Part shown: in pieces, positions 18,394-25,761 of the stretch
Position numbering within the stretch: the first letter of the stretch is position 1
Layout: the number at the start of each line of letters is the position of its first letter
Assembly: GCA_015063395.1 (NCBI GenBank)
Contig: SVUF01000008.1
Location: 1-32,773, forward strand
DNA: 32,773 nt
Source of the DNA: Oscillospiraceae bacterium
GTDB lineage: Bacteria; Bacillota; Clostridia; Oscillospirales; CAG-272
Direction of reading: 5' to 3'
The notes under the pieces: model-generated
Told to the model about the DNA's origin: nothing
Databases searched by the model: none
Seen by the model: only the letters and a program-made list of their open reading frames with translations
Program-made: the position numbers and the translations under genes

Positions 18394-18936
18394 TCAATCT
18401 TCCCCGTCTTCCTCATACATTCCGGAATACCTTTTGATCCTGCAGCTTATCTCCTCTGCCACTGCGGAATCAAAATCACAAAAGATCTCATACTCCGTTT
18501 CATAGACCTCATATCTGATAGCATACACTCTTTCAGGCATAAAATTGGCATATACATATTCCCTGCCTGCCAAGACCTTTCTTTTGGTCATTGCCTTTCT
18601 GTCGCCTTCTTCAATTCCTGTTATTTGTGTAAATTTCAATGTAAAGCTTTTGCCTGTTATATTATGATTTCCCTTTTCCGTATAGATATAAAGCTTGGGA
18701 TATGCGCTTATATCGTCGGGACGGTCATCGATGGCAACCACCACTCTGCCCGAAACGGCACTGCTCATATATACCGACAGAGCCGCCACCACAAAGCTTA
18801 CGCCCAAAAGCTGAAGCACCGAGCCGTATGGGATCTCAAGGCTTGAGGAAAACAGCAGCAGCACTCCCACAACACACAGTATTCCGATGATAAAAAATGG
18901 CTTTTTCTTATTTTGCTTTAAAATATACTTTTTCAT
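18394..18936 (-). CDS. Hypothetical membrane protein with two TM helices near the N-terminus
   Basis: MKKYILKQNKKKPFFIIGILCVVGVLLLFSSSLEIPYGSVLQLLGVSFVVAALSVYMSSAVSG...; start chosen at 18936 because GGAG lies 6 nt upstream. Followed by an intrinsic terminator. Confidence 0.75.
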   Translation of the reverse strand: MKKYILKQNKKKPFFIIGILCVVGVLLLFSSSLEIPYGSVLQLLGVSFVVAALSVYMSSAVSGRVVVAIDDRPDDISAYPKLYIYTEKGNHNITGKSFTLKFTQITGIEEGDRKAMTKRKVLAGREYVYANFMPERVYAIRYEVYETEYEIFCDFDSAVAEEISCRIKRYSGMYEEDGED

Positions 18937-19062
18937 ACGCTTCTCCGTTTTCATTTATTTTTTCACACTTTTCTGAATTTCGCATAAATTATACTGATAG
19001 CTGTGGTACAGCTTACACCAATTATCATTATTTTTTGAAATTTTCAATATGAAAGTGAGGAT

Positions 19063-19311
19063 ATGTCTATGGAAATAGATAGAAATAAGCTTGCCGCCCT
19101 GGCAAATCTTGATGATGCCGCCTTTGGCAACATAATTTATTCGGTGATCCTTGCCTCAGGAGGCAGTGAATCCGCCGCTCGCTCCGCCATGAGCTCAGCG
19201 CCCATAATCAAGGCAAAGCTCAAAAACGCCTCCGACAAGGAGCTTCGTCAGATCATTGGCTTTATCGGTGAAAAAAATGCCGCCGACATTTTGGGAAGGC
19301 TTGGTAAATGA
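19063..19311 (+). CDS. Small hypothetical protein, first gene of a three-gene operon
   Basis: MSMEIDRNKLAALANLDDAAFGNIIYSVILASGGSESAARSAMSSAPIIKAKLKNASDKELRQIIGFIGEKNAADILGRLGK; GTGAGG upstream (start may be 19069). Its stop overlaps the next ATG. Confidence 0.7.
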   Translation: MSMEIDRNKLAALANLDDAAFGNIIYSVILASGGSESAARSAMSSAPIIKAKLKNASDKELRQIIGFIGEKNAADILGRLGK

Positions 19312-19736
19312 CCATGAGCGCTCCTGATCTTTCCTCAATTATCTCGGGGGTCCTTTCCAACCCCGAAATGCTTTCGGGAATCATGAACGCCGTGTCCGCC
19401 CTTGGCTCCTCGGGAATTGGGTCAATTTTGCAAAACACCCCAAAAAGCAATAATGACCCGCCTCCAACAGACTCTTCCCACGCCGACCGCCCTGCCGAAA
19501 CTCCCCAAAGCTCCGTTCTTGAAGCCTTTGCTCACAGAGGAAGCGATGCCGAGGGCGGCATCTCAAGCAAAGATCTCCCTCCTTCCCCTCTTGGCAATTC
19601 CTCCAAGGAGCGTCGTGCCTTGCTCTATGCCCTCAAGCCTTTTTTAGGGGAAAAACGCGGTGAAAAGATTGATTTCATTTTGAAGGTCCTGGCTCTTTTG
19701 GACACCGCAGAAAGCTTCAACAAATTCAAGCAATAA
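19308..19736 (+). CDS. Hypothetical protein, second gene of the three-gene operon
   Basis: MTMSAPDLSSIISGVLSNPEMLSGIMNAVSAL...KERRALLYALKPFLGEKRGEKIDFILKVLALLDTAESFNKFKQ; ATGA overlap with the upstream gene. Confidence 0.7.
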   Translation: MTMSAPDLSSIISGVLSNPEMLSGIMNAVSALGSSGIGSILQNTPKSNNDPPPTDSSHADRPAETPQSSVLEAFAHRGSDAEGGISSKDLPPSPLGNSSKERRALLYALKPFLGEKRGEKIDFILKVLALLDTAESFNKFKQ

Positions 19737-19740
19737 CGAG

Positions 19741-20166
19741 GTGAATATTTTGTACAGCCGAAAATTCAACGGTATTGGGGTTCTGCCCCCCGATTACAGC
19801 GGTGTTGCCCTGCGTCATGACACGGGGCAATCCCCCATGGATTCCTCAAAAAAAGAAGAAGAAAGAGATTCCGTGCCCTGTCACCCACGGCGTCCCGTTT
19901 TTGAAAACGACTCCTTTGACGACCAAACACCCTGCAAGGAACAGGATCCGCCCCAAAAGCCCCCTGAACGCCCAAATAAAACAGAGCATCAGGCTTACAA
20001 AGAAAAACGCTCTTCCCCTAACAGCAGTCAAGACAGCTCCCACGGGCGCACCTTTTCTCTTGAAGATATTATGCTGGCAGGTCTTCTGCTCCTTCTTATG
20101 AACGATGACAACGCTGACAACGGCTTACTGATCATTGTCGGTCTGCTTCTTCTTGTAGGTATGTGA
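19741..20166 (+). CDS. Hypothetical protein with C-terminal hydrophobic hairpin, third gene of the operon; likely TTG start at 19750
   Basis: The frame begins with GTG at 19741, but GAGGTG (19738-19743) is spaced 6 nt from TTG 19750. C-terminus is LEDIMLAGLLLLLMNDDNADNGLLIIVGLLLLVGM. Confidence 0.65.
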   Translation: MNILYSRKFNGIGVLPPDYSGVALRHDTGQSPMDSSKKEEERDSVPCHPRRPVFENDSFDDQTPCKEQDPPQKPPERPNKTEHQAYKEKRSSPNSSQDSSHGRTFSLEDIMLAGLLLLLMNDDNADNGLLIIVGLLLLVGM

Positions 20167-20179
20167 TATAAACAACAGA

Positions 20180-20205
20180 GGGCATCGACAACAGCATCGA
20201 TGCCC
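20180..20205 (+). terminator. Predicted hairpin terminator of the three-gene operon
   Basis: GGGCATCGA-CAACAGCA-TCGATGCCC: perfect 9-bp stem 14 nt after the stop codon; only a weak T tract follows. Confidence 0.5.
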
Positions 20206-20231
20206 AGATATTATTTCAAGATCGCTCTGCG

Positions 20232-21473
20232 TCAGCAAGGCTTTTCAAGCGCTTCAAGATCGATCTCGGGCTTTGTGTATGCAGACTCGTCAAGTGTAAA
20301 CTTTGTTCCGAGTATGCTGTTTTCCGAGAAGAATCCGCAGTTGTTCAGATAGAAGTGATTGTCAACAATTCCTCCGCCGTAGTCCTGACGCTGTGCTCTT
20401 GATGCCGTCTGGTCTCCTGTAAGAGTCATCGTTGTAACAGGGAACCAACGTCCGCCCTTTGTCACTGCCCACTGATTTGAGAAATGCGCTCTGCGGAAAC
20501 GGTTTCCGTTTACATCAATGAAGCTTTCAAGGAATGAATACGGTCCCCTGAAATATGTTGTTGTTTCGGGACGGAGGAATGAGCAGAGAAGCTCCCACTT
20601 TCCGCTTTCGGGGAAGAAGAAATATCCTGTGAACTGTGTCTTGCCGTCACCTGTGGGAACTATATGGCAGAGGAACTTGTAGGTCTTGCCCGATTCCCAA
20701 TTGTAGTTGATATATGACTGTCCGCCCGAGCCTTCGTTTCCGAACTCGCCCGTTACTACCTGCGGATGCTTTTTCAGCACTCTTACCATTTTATCCTCGG
20801 GGATCTCTGCAGGGTTATCCGTATTATAGGGTGACCAGATCGAGAACAGAACCTTTCTCAGCCCTTCGTCGCAAACCTGCATTCCAAAGTATCCGCCGTG
20901 GAATCCGATTGCCATTCCGTATGTTCCGTGAGGGTCGTCGCCGGGATTGATGGTTACTTCATTGTAGAACCACTCAACATCGTCCCCCGCCTGTGAAATA
21001 TCGTATTTACAGTGAACTGACGGGCCTCTGCGGATCCAATAGAAATCGGGCTTATCGCTTACCTTTGCATAGGAAGCCATGTCCTCGTCCCCAAGTCCTT
21101 CAACCTTAATGGCTGCAGGAAACGCAAATACGTCGCCTTCCTTTGAAACGCCCTGTACCTTAACCTCGACATATCCCTTCTTTACATTCCATGTACCGAG
21201 AGTCACTTCCATGACGCCCTTTTCAATATTTACTGTGTTGGTTTCGTCTCCGATGCCTACCTTGATCACAGATGCCGCCTTGGTGGGCTCCGCCATCTGC
21301 ATTACAAGAGTTATCTCTGCATCCTTTGCAGGCTTGAAATATGCTCCGTATACATATTCACCGTTTGACCATTCTTCCCAACCCTCGGGAGTGATATTGT
21401 CTTCTTCGCTCTGAGCCTTATTCAAAATGAATGAGTTACCGCCAAGCAACAACTGAAAGAACTTGTTTTCCAT
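20232..21473 (-). CDS. DUF3472-like protein with DUF5077-like N-terminal domain
   Basis: EGWEEWSNGEYVYGAYFKPAKDAEITLVMQMAEPTKAASVIKVGIG...SVHCKYDISQAGDDVEWFYNEVTINPGDDPHGTYGMAIGFHGGYFGMQV: resembles DUF3472 family proteins. Confidence 0.7.
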   Translation of the reverse strand: MENKFFQLLLGGNSFILNKAQSEEDNITPEGWEEWSNGEYVYGAYFKPAKDAEITLVMQMAEPTKAASVIKVGIGDETNTVNIEKGVMEVTLGTWNVKKGYVEVKVQGVSKEGDVFAFPAAIKVEGLGDEDMASYAKVSDKPDFYWIRRGPSVHCKYDISQAGDDVEWFYNEVTINPGDDPHGTYGMAIGFHGGYFGMQVCDEGLRKVLFSIWSPYNTDNPAEIPEDKMVRVLKKHPQVVTGEFGNEGSGGQSYINYNWESGKTYKFLCHIVPTGDGKTQFTGYFFFPESGKWELLCSFLRPETTTYFRGPYSFLESFIDVNGNRFRRAHFSNQWAVTKGGRWFPVTTMTLTGDQTASRAQRQDYGGGIVDNHFYLNNCGFFSENSILGTKFTLDESAYTKPEIDLEALEKPC

Positions 21474-21526
21474 AATCTGTATCCTCCGTATATAAATATT
21501 ACAATATTTTATTGTTTCATAGAAAA

Positions 21527-21555
21527 ATTATATCACATACTGTCCAAAAACGCAA
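21527..21555 (-). promoter_or_regulatory. Predicted sigma-A promoter for the DUF3472-like gene
   Basis: Minus strand TTGCGT-17 nt-TATAAT (-10 at 21532..21527), about 55 nt upstream of the start codon. Confidence 0.55.
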
Positions 21556-21587
21556 CAGCTTTTTTAAACTTTTTTATATTTTTTCAC

Positions 21588-22649
21588 TTATTTTTTCTGA
21601 CCGAACAAAAACGTGACCAAAACCTCCTCGGTGGGCTTGTTGCCGTCGTCATACTCTATAAAATTACAAACGGAATATCCCTTTTCCCATCCCGCCTTTT
21701 CGTTTTCCGACTGGCAGTAAACCGTGAGCTTATCCTTGTCACACATATAAAACGGGCTTTCTCCGTCTCTTACATATATATTCACAACGCTGTTTGGTAT
21801 GTACAGCCTTTCAAGCCCTGTGCAGCCTATAAATGCGTTTATATCTATTGTATCGATGGTATCGGGCACATCAAAGCTTTTCATTGACACGCATGCGGCG
21901 AATATGCTTTCGGGAAGCACACCGACTGCCCCTGTAAGATCAACACTTTCAAGACTTTTGCAGTTGTCAAACAAATGCTCCTCAAGAGTTTTCACTCCAC
22001 TCGGAAGCTTGAAGCTTTTGATGCTTTCGCACCTTGAATACACTGCCTTGCCTATTTTCTCAATTCCTTCATGCAACGGCGCTTCTCTAAGTTTAAAGCA
22101 CCCCGAAAATGTAAACTCCGAAATCTCCTTGACATCCTTTGACAAATAAAAGTCATACATTTCGCCGCACTCGTAAAATGCATACATTCCCATGGTGTCA
22201 ATTCCATCTGCAAGAGTTGCACAAAGCAGATTTGGGCATGATATGAAGGCATACGCCCCCACTTCCTTGATATCCCCCGACACGTATACATATTTTATCT
22301 TCTCGTTTCCATCAAATGCTCCCTCTCCGATGGCTGTGACCTTTTGCCCCTTGTGAGTTGAGCCAATATATAAAAACTCGTCCTTACATGATCCCATTCC
22401 CGAGACTGTAAGGGTTCCGTCCTCGTTTTCTTTATAAAGAAGACCCTCCGACGCCTTGGTCTTGTATGTCCTCTCCTTTCCGCATTCAACGCATACCGAT
22501 ACAAACTTGGTTTTCTTGCTCTCGCCCTTTTCTTCCTTCGTTGTCCACGCGCTCCAACAGCACTCGTCACTTTCGTTTATCCCACCGCGGCATCCCGCTA
22601 ACCCTGTCATCAAGGCTACGGCTAAAATCAGCACCACAATCCTCTTCAT
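21588..22649 (-). CDS. BspA-type leucine-rich-repeat (LRR_5) lipoprotein
   Basis: Lipobox MTGLAGC. Repeats such as VTAIGEGAFDGNEKIKYVYVSGDIKEVGAYAFISCPNLLCATL and IDINAFIGCTGLERLYIPNSV. Confidence 0.85.
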   Translation of the reverse strand: MKRIVVLILAVALMTGLAGCRGGINESDECCWSAWTTKEEKGESKKTKFVSVCVECGKERTYKTKASEGLLYKENEDGTLTVSGMGSCKDEFLYIGSTHKGQKVTAIGEGAFDGNEKIKYVYVSGDIKEVGAYAFISCPNLLCATLADGIDTMGMYAFYECGEMYDFYLSKDVKEISEFTFSGCFKLREAPLHEGIEKIGKAVYSRCESIKSFKLPSGVKTLEEHLFDNCKSLESVDLTGAVGVLPESIFAACVSMKSFDVPDTIDTIDINAFIGCTGLERLYIPNSVVNIYVRDGESPFYMCDKDKLTVYCQSENEKAGWEKGYSVCNFIEYDDGNKPTEEVLVTFLFGQKK

Positions 22650-22734
22650 TGTTTTTCTCCTGCTATTTATTTTTGTTCGTTTTCGTTTTTTACAGAGCTT
22701 TTCCCTGTTTTATAAATCTTATTAAAACACAAAA

Positions 22735-22771
22735 GGACTGTAAAAAACTCCTGTGAAATTTTTTACAGTCC
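22735..22771 (-). terminator. Predicted intrinsic terminator downstream of the DUF4956 gene
   Basis: GGACTGTAAAAAA-N11-TTTTTTACAGTCC: 13-bp perfect inverted repeat followed on the minus strand by TTTTGTGTTTT. Confidence 0.65.
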
Positions 22772-22788
22772 CTACTGTCAAATTGATA

Positions 22789-23481
22789 TTAAAGCATATT
22801 GGCGTTCTGTTCGGGTTTTGTTGAGACTATATCAAGATTTCCGTTTCTTACTCTGATCTCGTCGATCATTTCCTTTTCGCTTACACCGGACTTCAGCTTT
22901 ATGTTATAGCTTATCTGATAAAGGCTTCCCATATTTGTAGTCTTGATTCTGATGACCTCGCGGCTTGTGGTATATTTGTCAAAAATATCGTCAAAAATAC
23001 CCTCAAAATCAAGTGACTCGGGCACTGTAATGCGAAGTGTTTTTACACGGCTGCTTTCTTTTCCGAGACTTGTGCATGAAACCACAAAGTTTACTGCAAC
23101 AACAATTATGGAGAACAGAACTGCATAGGCGATATATCCCGTACCAACAGTTACACCTGCAACAGTTGCCATGAATACATTCGTGATCTCTCTTGAGTTA
23201 CCGGGAATCGATCTGTATCTCACAAGATTGAAAAGACCCGCAATTGCAATTCCTGTTGTCAGGCTGTTTACAAGAAGGATCACCACTTCTACCACTACGG
23301 GCAGAGTAGCTATACTGATTATAAAATTACGGCTGCAATTATTGTTCTTGATTGCATATGAAAGTGCGATCACAATTCCTAACAAAATTGCAACTCCCGT
23401 ACAGATCAAAAATGTTTTAAGATCAACCTTTGCCGCTTCGTATGTAGACTGATCAAGTATGCTGTTAAATAACTTTTCCAT
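22789..23481 (-). CDS. DUF4956 family membrane protein
   Basis: MEKLFNSILDQSTYEAAKVDLKTFLICTGVAILLGIVIALSYAIKN...NSLTTGIAIAGLFNLVRYRSIPGNSREITNVFMATVAGVTVGTGYIAYA. Start 23481 chosen because GGAGGG lies upstream. Confidence 0.85.
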   Translation of the reverse strand: MEKLFNSILDQSTYEAAKVDLKTFLICTGVAILLGIVIALSYAIKNNNCSRNFIISIATLPVVVEVVILLVNSLTTGIAIAGLFNLVRYRSIPGNSREITNVFMATVAGVTVGTGYIAYAVLFSIIVVAVNFVVSCTSLGKESSRVKTLRITVPESLDFEGIFDDIFDKYTTSREVIRIKTTNMGSLYQISYNIKLKSGVSEKEMIDEIRVRNGNLDIVSTKPEQNANML

Positions 23482-23527
23482 TATTCCCTCCATTAATTAC
23501 CTTTAATTACCTTGTTGGTCATGTTCG

Positions 23528-24289
23528 TTAGTCTTGTTTATCCTGTGTTTTTTTATCTGTTTTGCTCCTCAGATATGCTTTGTATCTGGGTTCATGTCCC
23601 ATTTTCATTCTGTAGGCATTTCCGTATTTTGAAAATGATGCAGGGTATATCTCTAATTCATCAAGGATCTTTGCAAACCACACAGGCATTGCGCCCGGGA
23701 TCTTCAGCTCCATGAGAACCACGTCATCGGGTAATATTTTGTTGCCATAGGAGCCAAGCCTTTGGTCAAGATCATAATCCCTCCAGGTGATATTCCTGTC
23801 AAATGTCAGTCTCAGCTCGTCGTCATCAGCCGATGTATATGACTGTCTGTCATAGGATATATACATCGCAGGGGCAAGACCCTCATAATATTTCAGCATC
23901 CACTCGATCTCCCTTGAGATCTGGCAATCCTTTTTGGGCGGACCTTCTTTTTTCATAAATTTCAGAGCCGTATCATACCTCATTCCGATCCTTCGTTTAT
24001 ACACGATGCCCTTGTATTTCTTTTTGATCTCACAGTACGCCTTGGTATCGTCATCGGGCGTAAAGTACGTCCGCAGCCTCAGCTTTTCCTTGTACACCAC
24101 GGGCTTGTCCATGCTTCGCCTTATGAGAACAAAGGATGGAGTATCAAAATATATATTCGAAATATTGCTCTCAAAGTATTTATCCTTCAGAAATCTGCCC
24201 TCTGTTTTTTCCATAAACGCCCGATACTTTTCAGCATCAAGAATGTACTTCACCTCATAGCGTTTCAAAAACAGATTTTTGCTTCCCAT
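23528..24289 (-). CDS. VTC-domain (polyphosphate polymerase-like) protein
   Basis: KRYEVKYILDAEKYRAFMEK...VYKEKLRLRTYFTPDDDTKAYCEIKKKYKGIVYKRRIGM...VLMELKIPGAMPVWFAKIL. Adjacent to DUF4956, its common partner. Confidence 0.85.
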   Translation of the reverse strand: MGSKNLFLKRYEVKYILDAEKYRAFMEKTEGRFLKDKYFESNISNIYFDTPSFVLIRRSMDKPVVYKEKLRLRTYFTPDDDTKAYCEIKKKYKGIVYKRRIGMRYDTALKFMKKEGPPKKDCQISREIEWMLKYYEGLAPAMYISYDRQSYTSADDDELRLTFDRNITWRDYDLDQRLGSYGNKILPDDVVLMELKIPGAMPVWFAKILDELEIYPASFSKYGNAYRMKMGHEPRYKAYLRSKTDKKTQDKQD

Positions 24290-24325
24290 CTCATCAACTC
24301 CAATCTTCTGTATATTCTAACTCTT

Positions 24326-24341
24326 TATTGTGAACACAATA
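24326..24341. promoter_or_regulatory. Inverted repeat TATTGTG-AA-CACAATA upstream of the VTC gene, possible operator
   Basis: 7-bp perfect arms about 40 nt upstream of the 24289 start. Confidence 0.3.
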
Positions 24342-24404
24342 TGAACTTATGTTGAATTTTCGCTTCTCCGACTGATTTTTGAAGAATATTTTTGTTCAAA
24401 ATAG

Positions 24405-25091
24405 TCAATTATTCTCAATCATTATTTTGAGAACGGCATTTGATATGTTTGCCGCGTATTCCTTGAACCTTTCAAAATCCACATCTCCGCCCTCAAGCGT
24501 ATCGGAAACGGTTCTCAAAATTGTACACGGAACACCCGCAACATAGCACACCTGTGCAATTGAGGCGCCCTCCATTTCGCAAACCGACGCGCCAAACTCC
24601 TTTGCGATCATTTCCTTTTCGCCTCGAAGGCTCACAAAGCGGTCACCCGAGGCAACAATGCCCTTCATGACCTTTACGGTGTCCCCCTCGGCATCGATCT
24701 TTGTAACACCCTCAAGCTCAGGACATACGCAAGGAAGGGTCACAACATTGATCCCCGATATAAGTCCCTTGGGGTCTCCAAGCGCCGAGGTGTCCATGTC
24801 ATGCTGTACTGCTCCCGTTGCAATGAGGGCATCTCCGATCTCCATACCCTCAACAAGTGCGCCTCCAACTCCGCAGTTTACAATTCTGCAGGGCTTATAT
24901 TCATTTATCATAACAGTTGCGCACATGGCGGCAAACACCTTTCCTATGCCGCAAACCGCAATGACAACATCCTTTCCAAGCACCTTACCCGAGGTGAAGG
25001 GAATGCCCATTATATTTTTTGTCTCTTTATTTTCCATGACCGAAAGGATCTTTTTGCTTTCGATCTCCATTGCCGCTATAATTCCTATCAT
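24405..25091 (-). CDS. mtnN: 5'-methylthioadenosine/S-adenosylhomocysteine nucleosidase
   Basis: MIGIIAAMEIESKKIL...VNCGVGGALVEGMEIGDALIATGAVQHDMDTSALG...VCEMEGASIAQVCYVAGVPCTILRTVSD. Confidence 0.93.
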   Translation of the reverse strand: MIGIIAAMEIESKKILSVMENKETKNIMGIPFTSGKVLGKDVVIAVCGIGKVFAAMCATVMINEYKPCRIVNCGVGGALVEGMEIGDALIATGAVQHDMDTSALGDPKGLISGINVVTLPCVCPELEGVTKIDAEGDTVKVMKGIVASGDRFVSLRGEKEMIAKEFGASVCEMEGASIAQVCYVAGVPCTILRTVSDTLEGGDVDFERFKEYAANISNAVLKIMIENN

Positions 25092-25107
25092 TTTTCCTCT
25101 TTATTCC

Positions 25108-25761
25108 TTATCTGAAGATCCTGCCGCCGTCATCATAAACCGCGGTTCTCATTATGTCATAGTCCCAAAGCTCGCGCCCCAGCTTCGCTCCGATGCCCTT
25201 TACAAGATGGTCGGGGTTTACATATCCCTCCTGCTTTGCCAAAAGCTCGACTCTGATCCTTACTGCGTTCTCGGTCTTTTCTGCAAAGCAGCTCAGCACT
25301 CCGGGTATAAGATCCACATCCACCATTCCTTTTTTGGACTTTTTTGTTATGATTATCGGGCTTTCAAAGGCTTTTTTTACCTCCTCAAGCTCCACTTCCT
25401 CATATACGGTTATTTCATATTCCGCTGACCTTATACTTTGGAAATCCGTAGTTCTCTCATACACATCGGTAAACTGAAGCTCCGGAGGAAATTGGGCATT
25501 GAGTCTTTCAAGAAGCTCCTCCCTCTCCATTGGTTCATTGAGCTTTATGTCAAGGTACTCGCACACACTTTCGCATCCTATGGACAATGGCAGTGAGAAC
25601 ACCATTTTGGGATGAGGATTGAAGCCCTCGGAATAATATATGGGTATTCCCGCTCTTGAAAAAGCCCCCTTCATGGTTCTTATAAGGTCAAGGTGGGAAA
25701 TGAACTTCAGCTTCCCCTCCTTTTTAAACACAAGTCTTATTTTTCCCTGCACCATGTACAT
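25108..25761 (-). CDS. TIGR03936 family (DUF2344) radical SAM-linked protein
   Basis: KIRLVFKKEGKLKFISHLDLIRTMKGAFSRAGIPIYYSEGFNPHPKMVFSLPLSIGCESVCEYLDIKL. Overlaps the upstream radical SAM gene. Confidence 0.9.
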   Translation of the reverse strand: MYMVQGKIRLVFKKEGKLKFISHLDLIRTMKGAFSRAGIPIYYSEGFNPHPKMVFSLPLSIGCESVCEYLDIKLNEPMEREELLERLNAQFPPELQFTDVYERTTDFQSIRSAEYEITVYEEVELEEVKKAFESPIIITKKSKKGMVDVDLIPGVLSCFAEKTENAVRIRVELLAKQEGYVNPDHLVKGIGAKLGRELWDYDIMRTAVYDDGGRIFR

